Shown here: positions 36,191 through 47,579 of the stretch, one piece after another | How positions within the stretch are numbered: the stretch's first letter is position 1 | Layout of the letters: the number at the start of each line of letters is the position of its first letter | From: Siphonodentalium dalli | Lineage: Eukaryota > Mollusca > Scaphopoda > Gadilida > Siphonodentaliidae | Direction: 5' to 3' | Assembly: GCA_032622095.1 (NCBI GenBank) | Contig: CP136061.1 | Coordinates: forward strand, 137,481,587 to 137,545,586 | DNA length: 64,000 bases | Notes under the pieces: model-generated | What the model saw: the letters and a program-made list of their open reading frames with translations, nothing else | Database searches by the model: none | Told to the model about the DNA's origin: nothing | Made by a program: the position numbers and the translations under genes

Positions 36191-36778
36191 TAACAAACAA
36201 TGTTAATTTGAGACTATAGATATTTCACAGAAGATGAGGCCTATGCAGAATGAGGTCTTGACAAGGGAGTGATCACCATAATTTTTAATCTGTAAAGCAA
36301 CCCCTAATTTTCAGTGCTCAGCATAAACCTAGTAATTTATCGATCTTTTGACATGGCAGTGATTATAATAGCATGAGAAATGAAACACTCAAAGAAGTTA
36401 TAGGAAAAGTTTCATGAATCGGAGACATATCCATAAGCTTCGGGCTACTTAAATACCTCCAGATATTTTCAGGAGGTTTCGTTATCTTCTGAATAAATGT
36501 TAGTGTCCCTCAGTGTTCGCGTTGTCGGTGGCCAAATTCAAAAGCACTGAATAGATCGACAGTGCAGATGAAGTTAGGCAACGATCGGGTATCGGGTTTC
36601 GTACTTTGGAAATCTCGTATCATGAACACCCAAATTTATTTTGTAATTGGAGTGTTGATTGATTGGTGATGGCTGTACAAAGGGCCCATTACACAACTCT
36701 TTGACATCTAATCAGTGTTTGTTTGTTTATTTTTGCTTTGAACAGAGTTGTTATCAGTGAGCGCAATGAGTATTGGAT

Positions 36779-37841
36779 TTAACCCTTTCAACCCGTAACA
36801 ACGATATTTAGGTGCAAATGAACCATGACTATATCCCGTAACACCGATATTTCGGTGCAGCGACGACATATTTTGGTGCAGCAACGACATGATTCGGTAG
36901 CAAATTTATATATAGTATAACGAGCGTCAGACCCACTGATTTATATTTAAATGGCCCCCACATATGTCAGCGGCGCCCATGGTGCGTTTGGAATGGTTGG
37001 CGGCTAGTATCGGGTAGAAATATATGCGCATGCGCATAGCATATAATCTACAAAAACATACAATATTTTAAGCAAACTGTGCCGCTATATTTACGGCATA
37101 TAATTTCGTGTTCCCCGTGTGTGTACAGAACAGACATAATTTAGACACACAATTTCAGTTTAAATTACCATTGCGTATATTAATCAGTGTTCTGCTACAT
37201 ATGGGGAAGGGTCTATCGCATATCAAGTTGATTTATTCGCGCATGCGCAGACCAGCGCAATGACAAATAAATGGTTTATAACGTACTTATACACGACATA
37301 CCCACTAATATATATATTTAAATGGGCCTATTGAAGTCAGCGCTGGCAAAGGTGTGTATATGGATTGGCTGCCCGCTAGAAACGAGTAGGAAAACAGGCA
37401 ATAATTCATTTTTTTTAAATGCGTTTTAGTGAAATGTGGTGCTATATATGACATATAGTTGATTGTTCACATGTTAGTACAGTAGACACAATCTAGACAG
37501 CTTACTTGAACAATGGGGCGACGATATGTTACGGTAAATTACGTTGTTTCTGGTCTCTCTAATATCAGTCTCTGTTATGCCACATGCAAAAAGTCTATCG
37601 TATATCAAGTTGACTTACTCGCGCATGGTCAGGTATATCTTAAATTTCACATTTCGCAATTCGCTGATGTACAATTACAACGTTATCAGTTAGAATTTGT
37701 TTATCCTGCAAATTTCTGGTAGTTGCCTAGTAACTGTTTCTAAGGAGAGATCGGGTGGCAAAGTCTCCGATCTTACAACGATACGTGGTCCATGCATAGC
37801 ATGCCTGCACAGTTTTAGGTAGGTGTCCCCTTTGAACATAA
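36779..37841. mobile_element. TTAACCCTTT-ended repeat, 5' part
   Basis: Starts TTAACCCTTTCAACCCGTAA and contains two tandem-like halves (ATATATGCGCATGCGCA and TCGCGCATGCGCA words; TTGACTTACTCGCGCATGG). It ends where another element begins at 37842. The matching 3' part of the family, ending GGTTCAAAGGGTTAA, is at about 42350-42732. Same TTAA/CCC-GGG end type as the MITEs. Confidence 0.6.
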
Positions 37842-39394
37842 CCAAGCCTGCAAATTAGCGTCCGGACACGGACATTGTCCGGCAGAAATTGCCCCAATGT
37901 CTGGCTCAATATTAATTCTACCTGACATTATGTCCGGTGCCGATAAAACCAATCCCAAGTACAAAAAAATGCATAGTTTAGCGATCGTAGAGAGTAGAAA
38001 CGACAGATACGCGTGCTGTTTATTTACTGTAGTTATTTTTACGGTTATTATCGACATCGCCCATGTATGAAAGTAGCTAACGCACTATTCAATCGGCACA
38101 CCTCGCCAGTTTCCGTCGTAAACAATGTCAAAGGGCGCGGTGTTCCGAATGCTTACACTTCTTCTTCACAAGTTCTTGCGGTGTGATTTCAGACAACCTC
38201 ATCATCCAGACACCCAATCAGAGCGCCTGTTTGATTATGTCAGCTTGTGCATGGGCCAATCAAAATCGTTGTGTGCCAGAGTTTGCGTTCTGCTCACAAA
38301 ATCCAAATCCCCAGGCGGTGCACAATATGAATGACATTGACGCAATCCACGCATTTTAGAAGTTTTATAGTTGCTTTATTAACTGTAATAACTCAGTTAT
38401 TAAATGACAAACAAAGTTTGGCTATATGACAGCATTGTGTCAGTCTTGTCAGATTACCCACAGTGGACCAGAGACGTTCGGTGACTGAACAACGTCACAG
38501 AGAATTTGACTCCATGGCAACGTCTCATGCAGATCACGCGATCATGTTGCACTGTGTGCATGCATGGGGTGAAAGGAGGATAACTCTATATAGCAGTCGC
38601 TTTTAAGTTACCTGGTATGAGGTTCCAATACAGGAAGGACAACTCTAAAACCAAAGAACGTAAGGATATCGTTGCGTACCACGGAGTAGGCAATAACAAT
38701 AAGTCTGACACCACGAGATACCAAAACTGTTTTAGAGTAGGGTTCATAAAAACTATGTAGATTGGAATTAACTGTCTTCCCTCTTCGGCTAATCGGCTTG
38801 TTCTCCTTGTGGGAAATCAACATATTTCCTCCTCTAAAATCTCAGGTTGAGCTGCTCTTTCTCCTTGTTGTTATGATATAATAACATATATCCACCTATG
38901 AAATTAGATGGAAGCTGAATAGTTGGCCCGGGTTGGGAAAACTTTTATGACTGATGTTTATCATATGATTCAAATCTGTACGGAAATAAAAATATGTTTA
39001 CACTAATTATTAATTTCATAACTTATACATACAATAACAAATTTAACAATCGTTAAGTATTTTTCCTAATTTCCTTTTCTTCTTTAAATTAATTATTTTA
39101 GTATTGCTGGGCCAATGCTGGCTTTTTGCCATTGCAACCACTATTATGTCGGCAACTCGATACGCCACTTTATCGCTTGTAATATGTATATTATATATAT
39201 AATATGTTCATATATACCCACCAGGGACCACATAGGAGAGTATAAGTAACAATTTAAACAAAACAAACAAGTAAACATACTATTATTTTATTCTTAAAAA
39301 ATATGTCAGGCACAAAAAATATGATGTCAGGCACAAATTAATTTGTGCCTGACATCATGTCAGGCACAAAATTTCCTGTTATTTGCAGGCTTGG
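37842..39394. mobile_element. 1.55-kb element with CCAAGCCTGCAAAT ends
   Basis: CCAAGCCTGCAAATTA at 37842 and TTATTTGCAGGCTTGG ending 39394 are inverted ends of 14 bp or more. Subterminal GTCCGG(A/C)/TGTCAGGCACAAA words repeat near each end. It interrupts the TTAACCCTTT repeat. The flanks give only a partly matching 8-bp pair, so hAT membership is possible but unproven. No transposase. Confidence 0.6.
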
Positions 39395-39429
39395 GAATAA
39401 CTCCACGAAAAAAAGTCCGACAGACGTCA

Positions 39430-39660
39430 TAATCGCAGGTGCATAGGTTCCCATGGTGGTTGATGTCTGTGACAAGTTTCACGACAATTGATCAAAAAAC
39501 GACTGAGAACAAGACAGTCAATGACTGTGGGGTCGCTCACCAGACTGCAAAGACTGATAAGACTGGGACTCTGGAGACCAAAACAGTCTGCACTTTTTAT
39601 AATCACTTTAAAAGAAGTAGATTTAAACAGGATATGTGGCAAGAGAGACTGTAAGTATGT
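39430..39660. repeat. Dispersed repeat 'AAGACAGTCAATGACTG'
   Basis: Contains ACAAGACAGTCAATGACTG, GGGGTCGCTCACC and GACTGGGACTCT. A diverged copy is at about 55235-55360. No gene. Confidence 0.6.
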
Positions 39661-40990
39661 AGATTGGTGAAAATCAACCTTGAAATTGCCAACTGTACAC
39701 TACTGGTCCCACCATATTTAACCTGGTGACCCCATCTGAATAAATTAGAATCCCAGACACCAAAGAACCCTTCATACATATCATAAATATCAGTAAAATA
39801 GACCTGATAGTCCTTGTGAAGGAAGCATATTAAGAGGGAAACTGTCCTACACTTGGTCCCTATTTTATCAGGTGACCCCATTTAAAAAAATCTGAATTGC
39901 AGTCAAGGAAGAACATTCCATTCTATATAAGCCAAATAGGTCTTGCAAACATATTTTAAGAATTACTCTGCCCTTATTTGACTTTGTGATCCCATTTTAA
40001 CAAATCTGATAAAGATAAGATTTAAGTTCCCCAGTTGAAGTTGGTGATATTCACCCATTGGGCACCTCATTTATGAATTTTATCTTCTGCAAATTAGGGG
40101 ATATAGAAACTTCCTAGAAGGGAAATTTAACTAACAACAATGTAAATTTGATACTATAGATACTTCCCGGAAGATGAGGCCTAAGCAGAATGAGGTCTCC
40201 AGAGGGTGAATTTGGTGATGCTAGCCCAATGTGCGGGATAGCATCACAAAAACAGTGTCTGTTTCCTACATTGTGCATGCCTGGCCTCAAGTAACACAAT
40301 GTATTATACAATCAAGCCTTGAAATAGTGTGAAAGTGTGTCTGTCATTTGCAGACTGAGGTCCCCAGAGGGTGAATTTAGTGATGCTATCCTGCACAGCG
40401 GGCTAGCATCACCAAATTCACCATCTGGGAACCTCATTCTGCTAGGGCCCCCCAACTGCTATGGCAGCCCTAGGATAAGATTGAAGTTCCCCAGTTGAAG
40501 TTGGTGATGTTCACCCATTGGGCACCTGAATTATGAATTTATCTTCTGCAAATTAGGGCATATAGAAACTTCCTAGAAGGGAAATGTAACTAACAACAAT
40601 GTTAATTTGATACTATAGATACTTCCCAGAAGATGAGGCCTAAGCAGAATGAGGTCTCCAGAGGGTGAATTTGGTGATGCTAGGCCGCTGTGTGGGATAC
40701 CATCACTAAATTCACCCTCTGGGGACCTCATTCTGCAAATGACATTAGTCCTGATATGAACAATACATGAGAGATTGGGAATTAATATTCTTCTAGCAGA
40801 TCTGCAGGAATGTTTATAAACATATCAAGATTGACATGATTGTGTCGGCATATGTAAACAACAAGGGTGCTTCATTGATAACACCATTAATCTCATTTAA
40901 TTTATGAATGACATGAATACACTCCCTGGGGACTCTGCCTATAGCTACAGAAGAGTTGCCTTGTAATGGGAATGCACAGATACTAGTATT
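39660..40990. repeat. Block of palindromic and associated dispersed repeats
   Basis: Three copies of the GCAGAATGAGGTC palindrome with their GAAGTTCCCCAGTTGAAGTT and GGGATATAGAAACTTCCTAG flanks, tandemly arranged at ~280-460 bp spacing. No gene seen. Confidence 0.6.
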
Positions 40991-41319
40991 AAAAGAAATT
41001 TACTGAACATTTCTGTACATCTGTCTGTTCATCTTTTCTCCCAAACCCCTGATTTCAGAGGTACCTACTCTACCCCCCCCCCCCCCCCCCCCCCCCGAAG
41101 ATGTAATGTCACACAAGTTCTTCAAAATTTTAATTAAATGTTTTTTAATTTATTTAAATAAAAAATACTTTATTTACCTGTGAGTTAGGAGATGAGATAG
41201 GGTGGAATGCTGTTGGTTGGGGGCAGGGTGGGGTTCTGGGTCATGTGGAGGGGGGTGATAATTTTTTTTGTATGTTATATTGATCAAGGAGTTTCTGAAT
41301 TTTTTATTATTTTTTGGGG

Positions 41320-42290
41320 AATTATGGCCCTGTCTCAACCCCTATTTGACCCAGTGACCCCATTTGAACAAATCTGAACCCCAGTCATTCAATGACCCCA
41401 CATACCAAATATAAACTAAATCGGCATAATGGTTCTTGACAAGAATTCGTTATAAGAATTACCAACGAGGAATATAGTTATGGCCCTGGTTTCACAACTG
41501 TTTGACACAGTGACCTCATTTGAACAAATCTGAATGACAGTCACCTAGGGAACATCCACACCAAATATGATCAAAATGCAAAAATGTAATTTTTTGGTTT
41601 TTAGAGTTATGTCCCTGGCTCTGCCCCTAATTGACCCAGTGACCCAATTTGAACAAATCTGATTCCCAGTCATCCAAGGTCCCTCAGTACCAAATATAAG
41701 CTAAATCGGCCCAATATTTTTGTAGAAGAAGTCATTGTAAGAATTACTATGAGTTATGGCCCTGGTTTCTCAACTAATTGACCGGGTGACCTCATTTGAA
41801 CAAATCTGAACACCAGTCACCCAAGGACCCTCCATACCAAATATTAGCTAAATCGGCACAATGGTTATGGACAAGAAGTTGTTGTAAGAATTACTGTGGA
41901 GGAATAGAGTTATGGCCCTGGTTTCACAACTATTTGACCCAGTGACCTCATTTGAACAAATCTGAATGAGAGTCACCTAGGGAACATCCACACCAAATAT
42001 GAACCAATTCGGTATGATGGTTTCAGAGGAGAAGATGTTTTTAAAAAAGTTGACGGACGGACAGACGGATGGACGGCTCGACGGACGGACGGACGGACGA
42101 CGGACGAGGAGTGATGACTATAGCTCCACCGGAGACTTCGTCTCAGGTGAGCTAAAAACTCCGGACAAATTTGTGTCCACGGACGGATGACGGACGACAG
42201 ACGACAGACGACGGACGGACGACGGACGGACAAGCTGACTCCAGTATACCCCCCCTAACTTCGTTGCGGGGGGTATAATTAAGGCAAAAC
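41320..42290. repeat. Tandem ~165-bp repeat ending in GACGG microsatellite and GGGGGGTATA hairpin
   Basis: Units share TATGGCCCTGGTTTCACAAC, TTTGACCCAGTGACC, CATTTGAACAAATCTGAA, CAGTCACC and CATACCAAATAT. They run into ACGGACGG stretches (42050-42108 and 42178-42234) and end GTATACCCCCCC...GGGGGGTATA at 42241-42280. A related tail is near 23680-23790. Confidence 0.75.
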
Positions 42291-42349
42291 ATACCACTGA
42301 ATGGTTAGTGCAATGATGTCATTCGATCATTTGTGGTATTTGTTTAGCA

Positions 42350-42732
42350 ACCGTTGCTACCATTAAAAGGGATATTTGGTTCACTATTCTGGTCGGGTAT
42401 ATCTCAAATTTCACGTTAGGTATTACCTGCATAAAAAAAACGCAATCACTGGGGTTGAATTACGATGCTATAAGCTATATTTACATTGTCCAGTCAATTC
42501 CGGGTAGTTGCCTAGCAACCGTTACCAAGGAGTTGCCGCGAGGCAAAGTCTCGCGATCTTATAATGATCGCTAATCCATGGGGGACAAACCTGTAAAGTT
42601 TAAGACCTGTGTCACAATTTGAACATAATCAACACCATGCGACTGGACACTGTCTAATTTAAACGGAAATAACACTGGGAGCCCCGGGTCAGGGTGTCGA
42701 TCACTGTGGTGCGTCAGGGTTCAAAGGGTTAA
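42350..42732. mobile_element. TTAACCCTTT-ended repeat, 3' part
   Basis: Parallels about 37630-37841 (GGTAGTTGCCTAG(T/C)AAC, GGCAAAGTCTC, GAACATAA) and ends GGTTCAAAGGGTTAA at 42732. It is truncated on the left. Confidence 0.6.
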
Positions 42733-43369
42733 AACACATCGTCAAAATGCTTAATCTGTACACTGGTGATGTATTTTCGTGTTGATTAGGCAGTCTGTAA
42801 GATAAAATATGTAAATGCTATGTACAAGCCAGCAGTACTACTTAATGGCATGTCAGTTTGTCATAAACTGCCTCCAGTCTAATAAAAACAACCTGGCTTC
42901 ATACCATAAAATGTTTGAATACAATAGATACTCAAGGGTTACTACCTCACAGTAATAAGAAACATTTGCTTTTATCTCGGCAAAAATAACAATGACAATT
43001 AACACAGCTCATTACTTTAATAGTTGGTGACCATGGTGTTGGCAGTTGGTTAAGGGGATTTATGTGATTACAATTATATAGAATGTTAGTTTCATTGTTT
43101 GCATTAATGGCCCAGCCATTTCTGACTTCATTTTCCACCATGCTTTTTGTATATGGTCAGATATGAAATCTCGTCGTATTTTGCATAAATGAATATTGAC
43201 TTACATGAATTGATCTGTCTTTAACAAGTGAAATAGCGCATACCTATTTGTTCATATTATATTATATTTTAAAGTTGCTTTAATTATGTTTTTATTCTGA
43301 GTAACAAATAAAGTTTAAAACATATATTTTAGTCATCCATTGTGAATCTCCCAGAAAATGAGGATTTAA

Positions 43370-43481
43370 TTTGGCCAAAGTGTTTTTAATTTGGCTAAAT
43401 TTTTTTTAATTTGGCCAATAAAATTTTCATTTGGCCAAACTTTTGGCCAAAAGATTTTCGGTCCCGCACGAACTCTACAGC
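43370..43481. mobile_element. Right-end fragment of the hAT-type family seen at 1297
   Basis: Repeats of TTTGGCCAAA/AATTTGGCTAAA, then TTTTCGGTCCCGCACGAAC, match the right end of the 961-bp element. The terminal CACTG is decayed. A left end (CAGTGTTCGCGTTGTCGG) stands alone at about 36517. Confidence 0.65.
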
Positions 43482-43987
43482 TGTTGATAATATAAATTGT
43501 AGTAAATAAGGCCAAATTTTTGTATATGTTGGTTTACGGATAATTATTTTTGAAAGATAGGGTAGAAGGAAGGAAAAATAAAAAACATTAAATTGGTTTA
43601 GAATTTTAATTTTTTTCAGTTGATCAAAACTTCCAGGTGATATGTGATACATATTACTTTTAGACGAAATGGTGAACAAGTCGGTAATAGATGCTAGGCC
43701 TCTCAGCAAGTGATTATTTTTGGAGTAGAAGGATCCATAAACAACAAATTAACAAAAAAATGGCTTGAAGTTAGTTAATTGAGATTTAATGTCATGTTCA
43801 ACACCTATACTATGGTCATACCATGACATATAAGAGGAGACCTAAATTCAGGCTACAACGTTCATTTATTACTCCATCCACTTTGAGAAGACTTCTACTT
43901 CAGGTAATGACTGCCGTAATCCTATTTTTCCTAAGTATTAAGACTATAAACATGTGCCATCATGCTCAGTCAGGGACCACACAATAA

Positions 43988-44256
43988 TTAACCCTGTCAT
44001 GACAGGAGCTTCCAGAAATTTTGCACAAATCCTGTGCCAATGCAATCTCTAATATATGTGAGTGTCCCATATGGAGCCTCACACTCGCATATATAAAAGA
44101 ATGCATTGGCCTAACAATATTTACTTTGAAATTGTAAGCCAGTGCATTCTCTTATATATGCGAGGCTCCATATGGGATACTCGCATATATAAGAGAATGC
44201 ACTGGCACAGGATATTTAATGCTGCACCAGTGCAGCTCACATCATGAAAGGGTTAA
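43988..44256. mobile_element. TTAA-flanked MITE with two hairpins, copy 4 (variant core)
   Basis: 269 bp. TTAA at 43988-43991 and 44253-44256; ends CCCTGTCATGAC and ATCATGAAAGGG. Two hairpins keep the GCATTCTCTTATATATGCGAG stem, but the core is CTCCATATGGGA in place of CGACCTATGGTCG. It lies 185 bp into the intron after exon A. Confidence 0.87.
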
Positions 44257-44441
44257 CTGAGGAAATTTGTATTTATCGACAAATAGATTTTTGGTTTTTG
44301 ACTTTTGGTTTATTTATGTTAAATACCACAAATTACATCTAGATCACATCTTCAAGTCTTACAGAGGCGTGGGCTGTTTAGGAGCCAGTCTCTTTGTGTA
44401 TGCACAATGTCAAATCTTAAATTGGCTTAATCAGTTCTTAC

Positions 44442-44569
44442 CTTCCAGCATCAGCTAGACCCCAGATATATAAATCGCCCTTCCTGACACAGGCAGCATG
44501 ATTTGAGCCACATCCGATTGGTGACGGTTTTAATGAGACTGGTGTCCGATGTAATACTGGTATGGTGTT
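44442..44569 (-). CDS. RCC1 gene exon A (most upstream sure exon)
   Basis: 128 bp, phase 0 in and phase 2 out. The acceptor follows TTTATTAACAG and the donor is GTAAGA. It encodes 42 codons with the blade core GCGSNHAACVRKGDLYIWG and ends LADAG plus two bases of an Arg codon, which the next exon completes as GRLGLG. This is the end of one RCC1 repeat and the start of the next. The intron after it carries a TTAA-type MITE 185 bp from the donor. What precedes NTIPVLH is unknown. Confidence 0.88.
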
Positions 44570-45109
44570 CTGTTAATAAATCAGATTTTATCATAAATAA
44601 TGCAGTCTTATAATCAGGCCTCAGAATATGGTGCTGGATATCTGCAGAATGAGGTCCCCAGAGTGCGAAATTAGTGATGCTACCAAGAACAGTGGGCTAG
44701 AATCACAAAATTCATCCTCTTTGGGCCTCATTCTGCATGGCCTCATCTGCTATGATATACAGACAGAGATTTGATTATTAAGTCATTACTGTTGACTTGT
44801 CTTTAAAAGGTATTAATTTATATATTATTGGCATTGAACCAAATGGCACATGCTGTGGACCATGTTCATCTGACAAATCTTCGCATTGATTCAGTTATTT
44901 CAACATCCAATAAAATCTCGAATCAAATCATGATAATCAAATCTTTTGTCGACACTTTAGTAGATTTGTGGTACCTATCGATGGGAGGTTAAAGAAATGA
45001 AAATGTCAATGACACTGTAGCTCCACTTGGATAGGGAAAATAGTTTCATGTGTTACAGTCAATGGAGCGATTAGGATTATCAACATGACGAGATATATAT
45101 ATAAAGTAA

Positions 45110-45735
45110 AATCCAAGATGGTTGCTGACGGCTATGTTTTTCAATGAAATTCAAAAACATTTGATAGCTTCCATCTAGTAGATCAATATCAAGATTAATA
45201 GGAAGTTTGGTGATGATCGGATGAGGGTAGTGTACTGTAGGGTGTGCCAAAGGATTTAGTCAAGATGGATGCCAGCGGACATGTTTTATGGCCGAATGAC
45301 CCCAAAATGACTCGTTCCCATCTACATGTAAATGTCAACAGCCATGACAAATTTCATAATGCTCCGACCAAAGGTACGACCTGCTGCTGGCGGCCATGTT
45401 TTTTTGGCCTAACGACCCCAAAATTACTCGTTCCCATTTACATGTCAATATTAACATCCATGACAAATTTCATGATGATCAGAAACACAGTACGACCTGT
45501 AGCCCGTGCTAATGGATTGAATTTTGAAACTGGTGGCCATGTTTTTTTTTCGAATGACCCCAAAATGACTCGTTCCCATCTACATGTCAATATCAATAGC
45601 TGTGGCAAATTTCATAATGATCCAACCAAAGGTACGACCTGTAGCCTGTATTGTTGATGCCTCACACACAAGCGCGTACACACTCACACACTGACGATGG
45701 ATACCAAGCCATGCAAAGGAAAGTTAAGCTAAAAA
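45110..45735. repeat. Diverged copies of the 165-bp 'ACTCGTTCCCATCTACATGT' repeat
   Basis: Three to four units with ACTCGTTCCCAT(C/T)TACATGT, ATGACAAATTTCAT and TACGACCTG, ending in a CACACA/GACG tail. Read-through frames are not genes. Confidence 0.75.
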
Positions 45736-45811
45736 TGGGGGCAAATGTCTGATGAATTTATTATGTCAGTGAGATAAATCAATGATTATGAAGAAGGTTC
45801 ATTAAATTTAA

Positions 45812-46126
45812 AGGGGCCTCGGTGGCTCAATCGGTTAGGGGTACCACTCCAAGCCGTTTCGCCCTCCAGCGCTGGCGATAAGGGTTCAAATCCACATGTT
45901 TCCATTGTGGACTTTGTAACTCGAAATCGTTATCTGGTGGAGTTGCCAGTTACTCGCCGATGGCCGGTGGTTTGCCGCACATGGGTGACGAGTTTATCAG
46001 CCATTGAAATCACTGTTAGATTAGTCGCAAGTGTGCGGATTTCCTCCACCACTAAAACTGGCAATGTCGTGATATGGCCTTTGTGGCTAAAGCGACAATA
46101 ACCCCCAATCAATCAATCAATCAATC
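45812..46126 (+). mobile_element. tRNA-derived SINE with 13-bp target duplication
   Basis: The head carries pol III internal promoter boxes: A-box TGGCTCAATCGG (45823-45834) and B-box GGTTCAAATCC (45883-45893). The wide spacing suggests a Leu/Ser-type tRNA ancestor. The body includes GGTGGTTTGCCGC and GCGGATTTCCTCCACCACTA, similar in style to invertebrate SINE central domains. The tail is (AATC)n. TCATTAAATTTAA at 45799-45811 recurs at 46125-46137; the TC may belong to the tail, so the duplication is 11-13 bp. Structurally complete. Confidence 0.9.
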
Positions 46127-47579
46127 ATTAAATTTAATTTCAATGACATTATATGAACAACATTTAATCACAAATTAAAACAGTTTAATAAATGAGAATG
46201 GCACGACATCCGTTCATATTTTTGTGCCAGCGCCACTAAGCATGAAGTTCGTGAAAAGTAGGCAGCTTGCAGTCAATGGAGACTGAGTCTAGTATCATTG
46301 AAAACGGAAATGTGCATGTACACCTCACTCTGTCATGCCCAGCAGGAATGGCGCATACGCAAACAGGATTACAGGAACTCTTTAGTATCACAACCTCGGC
46401 CTGTCTGCCGGATCAACTGAATTGTCAGGAACCATTCCTGAGAACTGAATGGTCAACCACATCCATTTCCCGGATACCATATATTTTAAACTGTATCTGT
46501 AATTTCTATATGCTCTGCATAGTATGGAAATAGAGTTTGAATTCCTTTTTATATATAATGAGGATTAGCGTTGACAAAAGACTAACTTTTACCGTGAAAA
46601 TTCTTGATTGCGGATCTTAAATGATTGATTTATTGGTACACATGTAGTTTACCTCGCTTCAGGAGCTGGGGCTGCTCGAGCTATATCATGACATTGCTGG
46701 TTTTATATGGTGGTGGAAACCTTGTACGCTACGATTATGGTCCAACCGTGCTGCACAAATTGAATCAAATCAGAAAGTAAGATTCAAAAACTAATCGAAT
46801 CTCGAAAATTTGTCATGCCCTGATTGTATGAAGGTGAGTAAAATTATGTCTATAAAAATACTGAATTACCTATAATTATCTTGAATATTGTAATCCCAAA
46901 CATACATCATAGCCATCCATTTGTCAGATGTAAAATTTTGTCACTATTGCCATTACTCACAAATACCTGTCGTGGTCATACTCCATCAGTTCAAAACGTG
47001 GGAACTTTTTGATGATCTGACAGGGAAGTTTATAACATTGAAAAACCAGTGCAGCTAATATATTTCTTAGTTAATACCTATTCCGTATTAATTTATTCTG
47101 CAGTAGGTGAAGGTCCCAGCTCAAGATTGCATGATTTAGATGACAATGTACAGCCAATCTTGATCTGAATCGCATACAATATGGAATTTCTCCCGGGTAA
47201 TCAATTCAAGGTTTATTGAAATATTGACTCATAAAAGTCACAAAAATCATGCAATCTCTTTTTTAAGGATACAAGTATTAACAAAGAAATATATTCCCTG
47301 TGTTATTTGTTCAACATAATAGAATTCCGTCAGAACTGGTCAGAATATCAAAATGTTTCCATGGTTTGAACAGGTGGAGTATGATCTCTATGGTCGTAGT
47401 CAGAGTAGAGATTCATGGCATGATCTGATATTAAGTTGTTATATTCCGTTGCACACGCATTTAAGCTTACAATGTTCCTGAGAAATACAGGTATAAGAAG
47501 AGATTGCACTGGCGGTGCTGGCATACCCCCATGTTGGAAATTCAAACAGACAAAGTATGGGTGAGATATCTCCTTGGAC

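Larger units (their letters stand above)
9053..44569 (-). other. Split gene for an RCC1-like beta-propeller protein (eight exons; ends not found)
   Basis: Eight minus-strand exons at 44442-44569, 35225-35360, 26306-26460, 23825-23975, 22388-22522, 11878-12057, 10927-11034 and 9053-9181 have AG acceptors and GT donors. Their phases agree (2, 0, 2, 0, 0, 0, 0 at successive junctions) and give 374 uninterrupted codons. The product shows about seven RCC1 repeats (aromatic-x-W/F-G, then GQ(L/V/I)G(x)G, then CG/AGxxH(S/T)), enough for one RCC1-like domain. Such domains act as guanine-exchange or protein-interaction platforms. Introns of about 9.1, 8.8, 2.3, 1.3, 10.3, 0.8 and 1.7 kb are filled with repeats. 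The first exon starts inside a repeat and the last exon has no stop, so the protein extends both ways. Which RCC1-family gene this is (claret-like, HERC-like, alsin-like, other) cannot be decided from the propeller alone. Confidence 0.9.

Noticed and set aside
36779-42732. One continuous TTAA-flanked element 36779-42732
   Set aside because: About 200 bp just before 37841 is present again at 42400-42625, so these are two copies rather than one split element.
36517-43481. One giant hAT element from the left end at 36517 to the right end at 43481
   Set aside because: The flanking 8-mers (GTGTCCCT and ACAGCTGT) do not match, and the space between is filled with unrelated nested repeats. They are better read as two separate decayed ends.
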